Source: Microbacterium sp. zg-Y818 (lineage in GTDB: Bacteria > Actinomycetota > Actinomycetes > Actinomycetales > Microbacteriaceae). From it: a DNA stretch of 64,000 nucleotides. Both the position numbers and the translations under genes were made by a program. The notes beneath the pieces were generated by a model, which worked only from the letters and a program-made list of their open reading frames with translations, made no database searches and was not told the DNA's origin. Where the stretch lies: assembly GCF_030246905.1 (NCBI RefSeq), contig NZ_CP126741.1, forward strand, positions 310,001 through 374,000, in the 5' to 3' direction. Below are positions 63,087 to 64,000 of the stretch, one piece after another (the stretch's first letter is position 1; each line of letters begins with the position of its first letter).

Positions 63087-64000
<914 letters not shown>

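Overview
The window is high-GC DNA from an actinobacterium, most likely of the family Microbacteriaceae (Microbacterium-like). The evidence is the strong G/C bias at third codon positions, many GTG and some TTG starts, 4-bp stop/start overlaps, an actinobacterial RpoB/RpoC pair at the right-hand end, and the overall gene set. The genus is an inference. I see no rRNA, tRNA, CRISPR array, prophage or insertion sequence; this looks like ordinary chromosome with a mix of core and accessory functions.

Layout. 0-7 kb: the end of an unrecognised gene, a tightly overlapping glgX-treY-treZ operon (glycogen to trehalose), and a TspO-like membrane protein. 7.7-16 kb: glutamine amidotransferase, a LysR effector domain without a DNA-binding domain, a left-handed beta-helix protein, YitT, then Nei2 glycosylase overlapping the giant helicase Lhr. 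16-20.3 kb: GreA/B-like protein, an ABC-F ATPase with an elaborate leader (upstream peptide plus Shine-Dalgarno-sequestering hairpin), a small membrane protein, an esterase and a NUDIX-like protein.

20.4-30.7 kb is the most interesting block: two adjacent operons that share a nearly identical 27-bp promoter/operator motif. The first encodes a DhaK-DhaL (erythrulose-type) kinase, an RpiB-type isomerase, a TIM-type isomerase and a GntR/FCD regulator. The second encodes a metal-dependent TIM-barrel enzyme, a 3-hydroxyacyl-CoA-dehydrogenase-type oxidoreductase, an SDR, a 33-residue membrane peptide, an ACS-family MFS importer, an LtnD-type dehydrogenase and a DUF1537 acid-sugar kinase. Together they suggest import and breakdown of a four- or five-carbon sugar acid, with erythrulose as a probable intermediate and erythrose 4-phosphate as a product. 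No OtnC-type aldolase/decarboxylase is present, so the scheme is not simply the known threonate pathway.

30.8-45.2 kb: GNAT, threonine aldolase, MFS exporter, DUF6421 protein, diacylglycerol-kinase-like protein, methylmalonate-semialdehyde dehydrogenase, a two-component system, and two ABC exporter modules; the first of these starts at twin palindromes that look like the operator of its own winged-helix regulator. 45.2-56.7 kb: a domain-permuted GH3 beta-glucosidase behind a perfect CebR-like palindrome, a ComB-like phosphatase, SprT-like, TPR and spermidine-synthase-like proteins, and a complete peptide ABC transporter with a fused two-domain ATPase. 56.8-59.1 kb: a 5-oxoprolinase locus in which pxpA carries an in-frame nonsense codon and pxpB-pxpC are fused. 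59.5 kb to the end: rpoB and the beginning of rpoC.

Two further themes run through the window. At least ten genes have a TASNNT-like -10 hexamer only 6-7 nt before the start codon, suggesting leaderless transcripts. Three types of roughly 65-70-bp nested palindromes (one type present twice with exactly the same spacing) look like small dispersed repeat elements; one of them encodes the linker of the PxpB-PxpC fusion.
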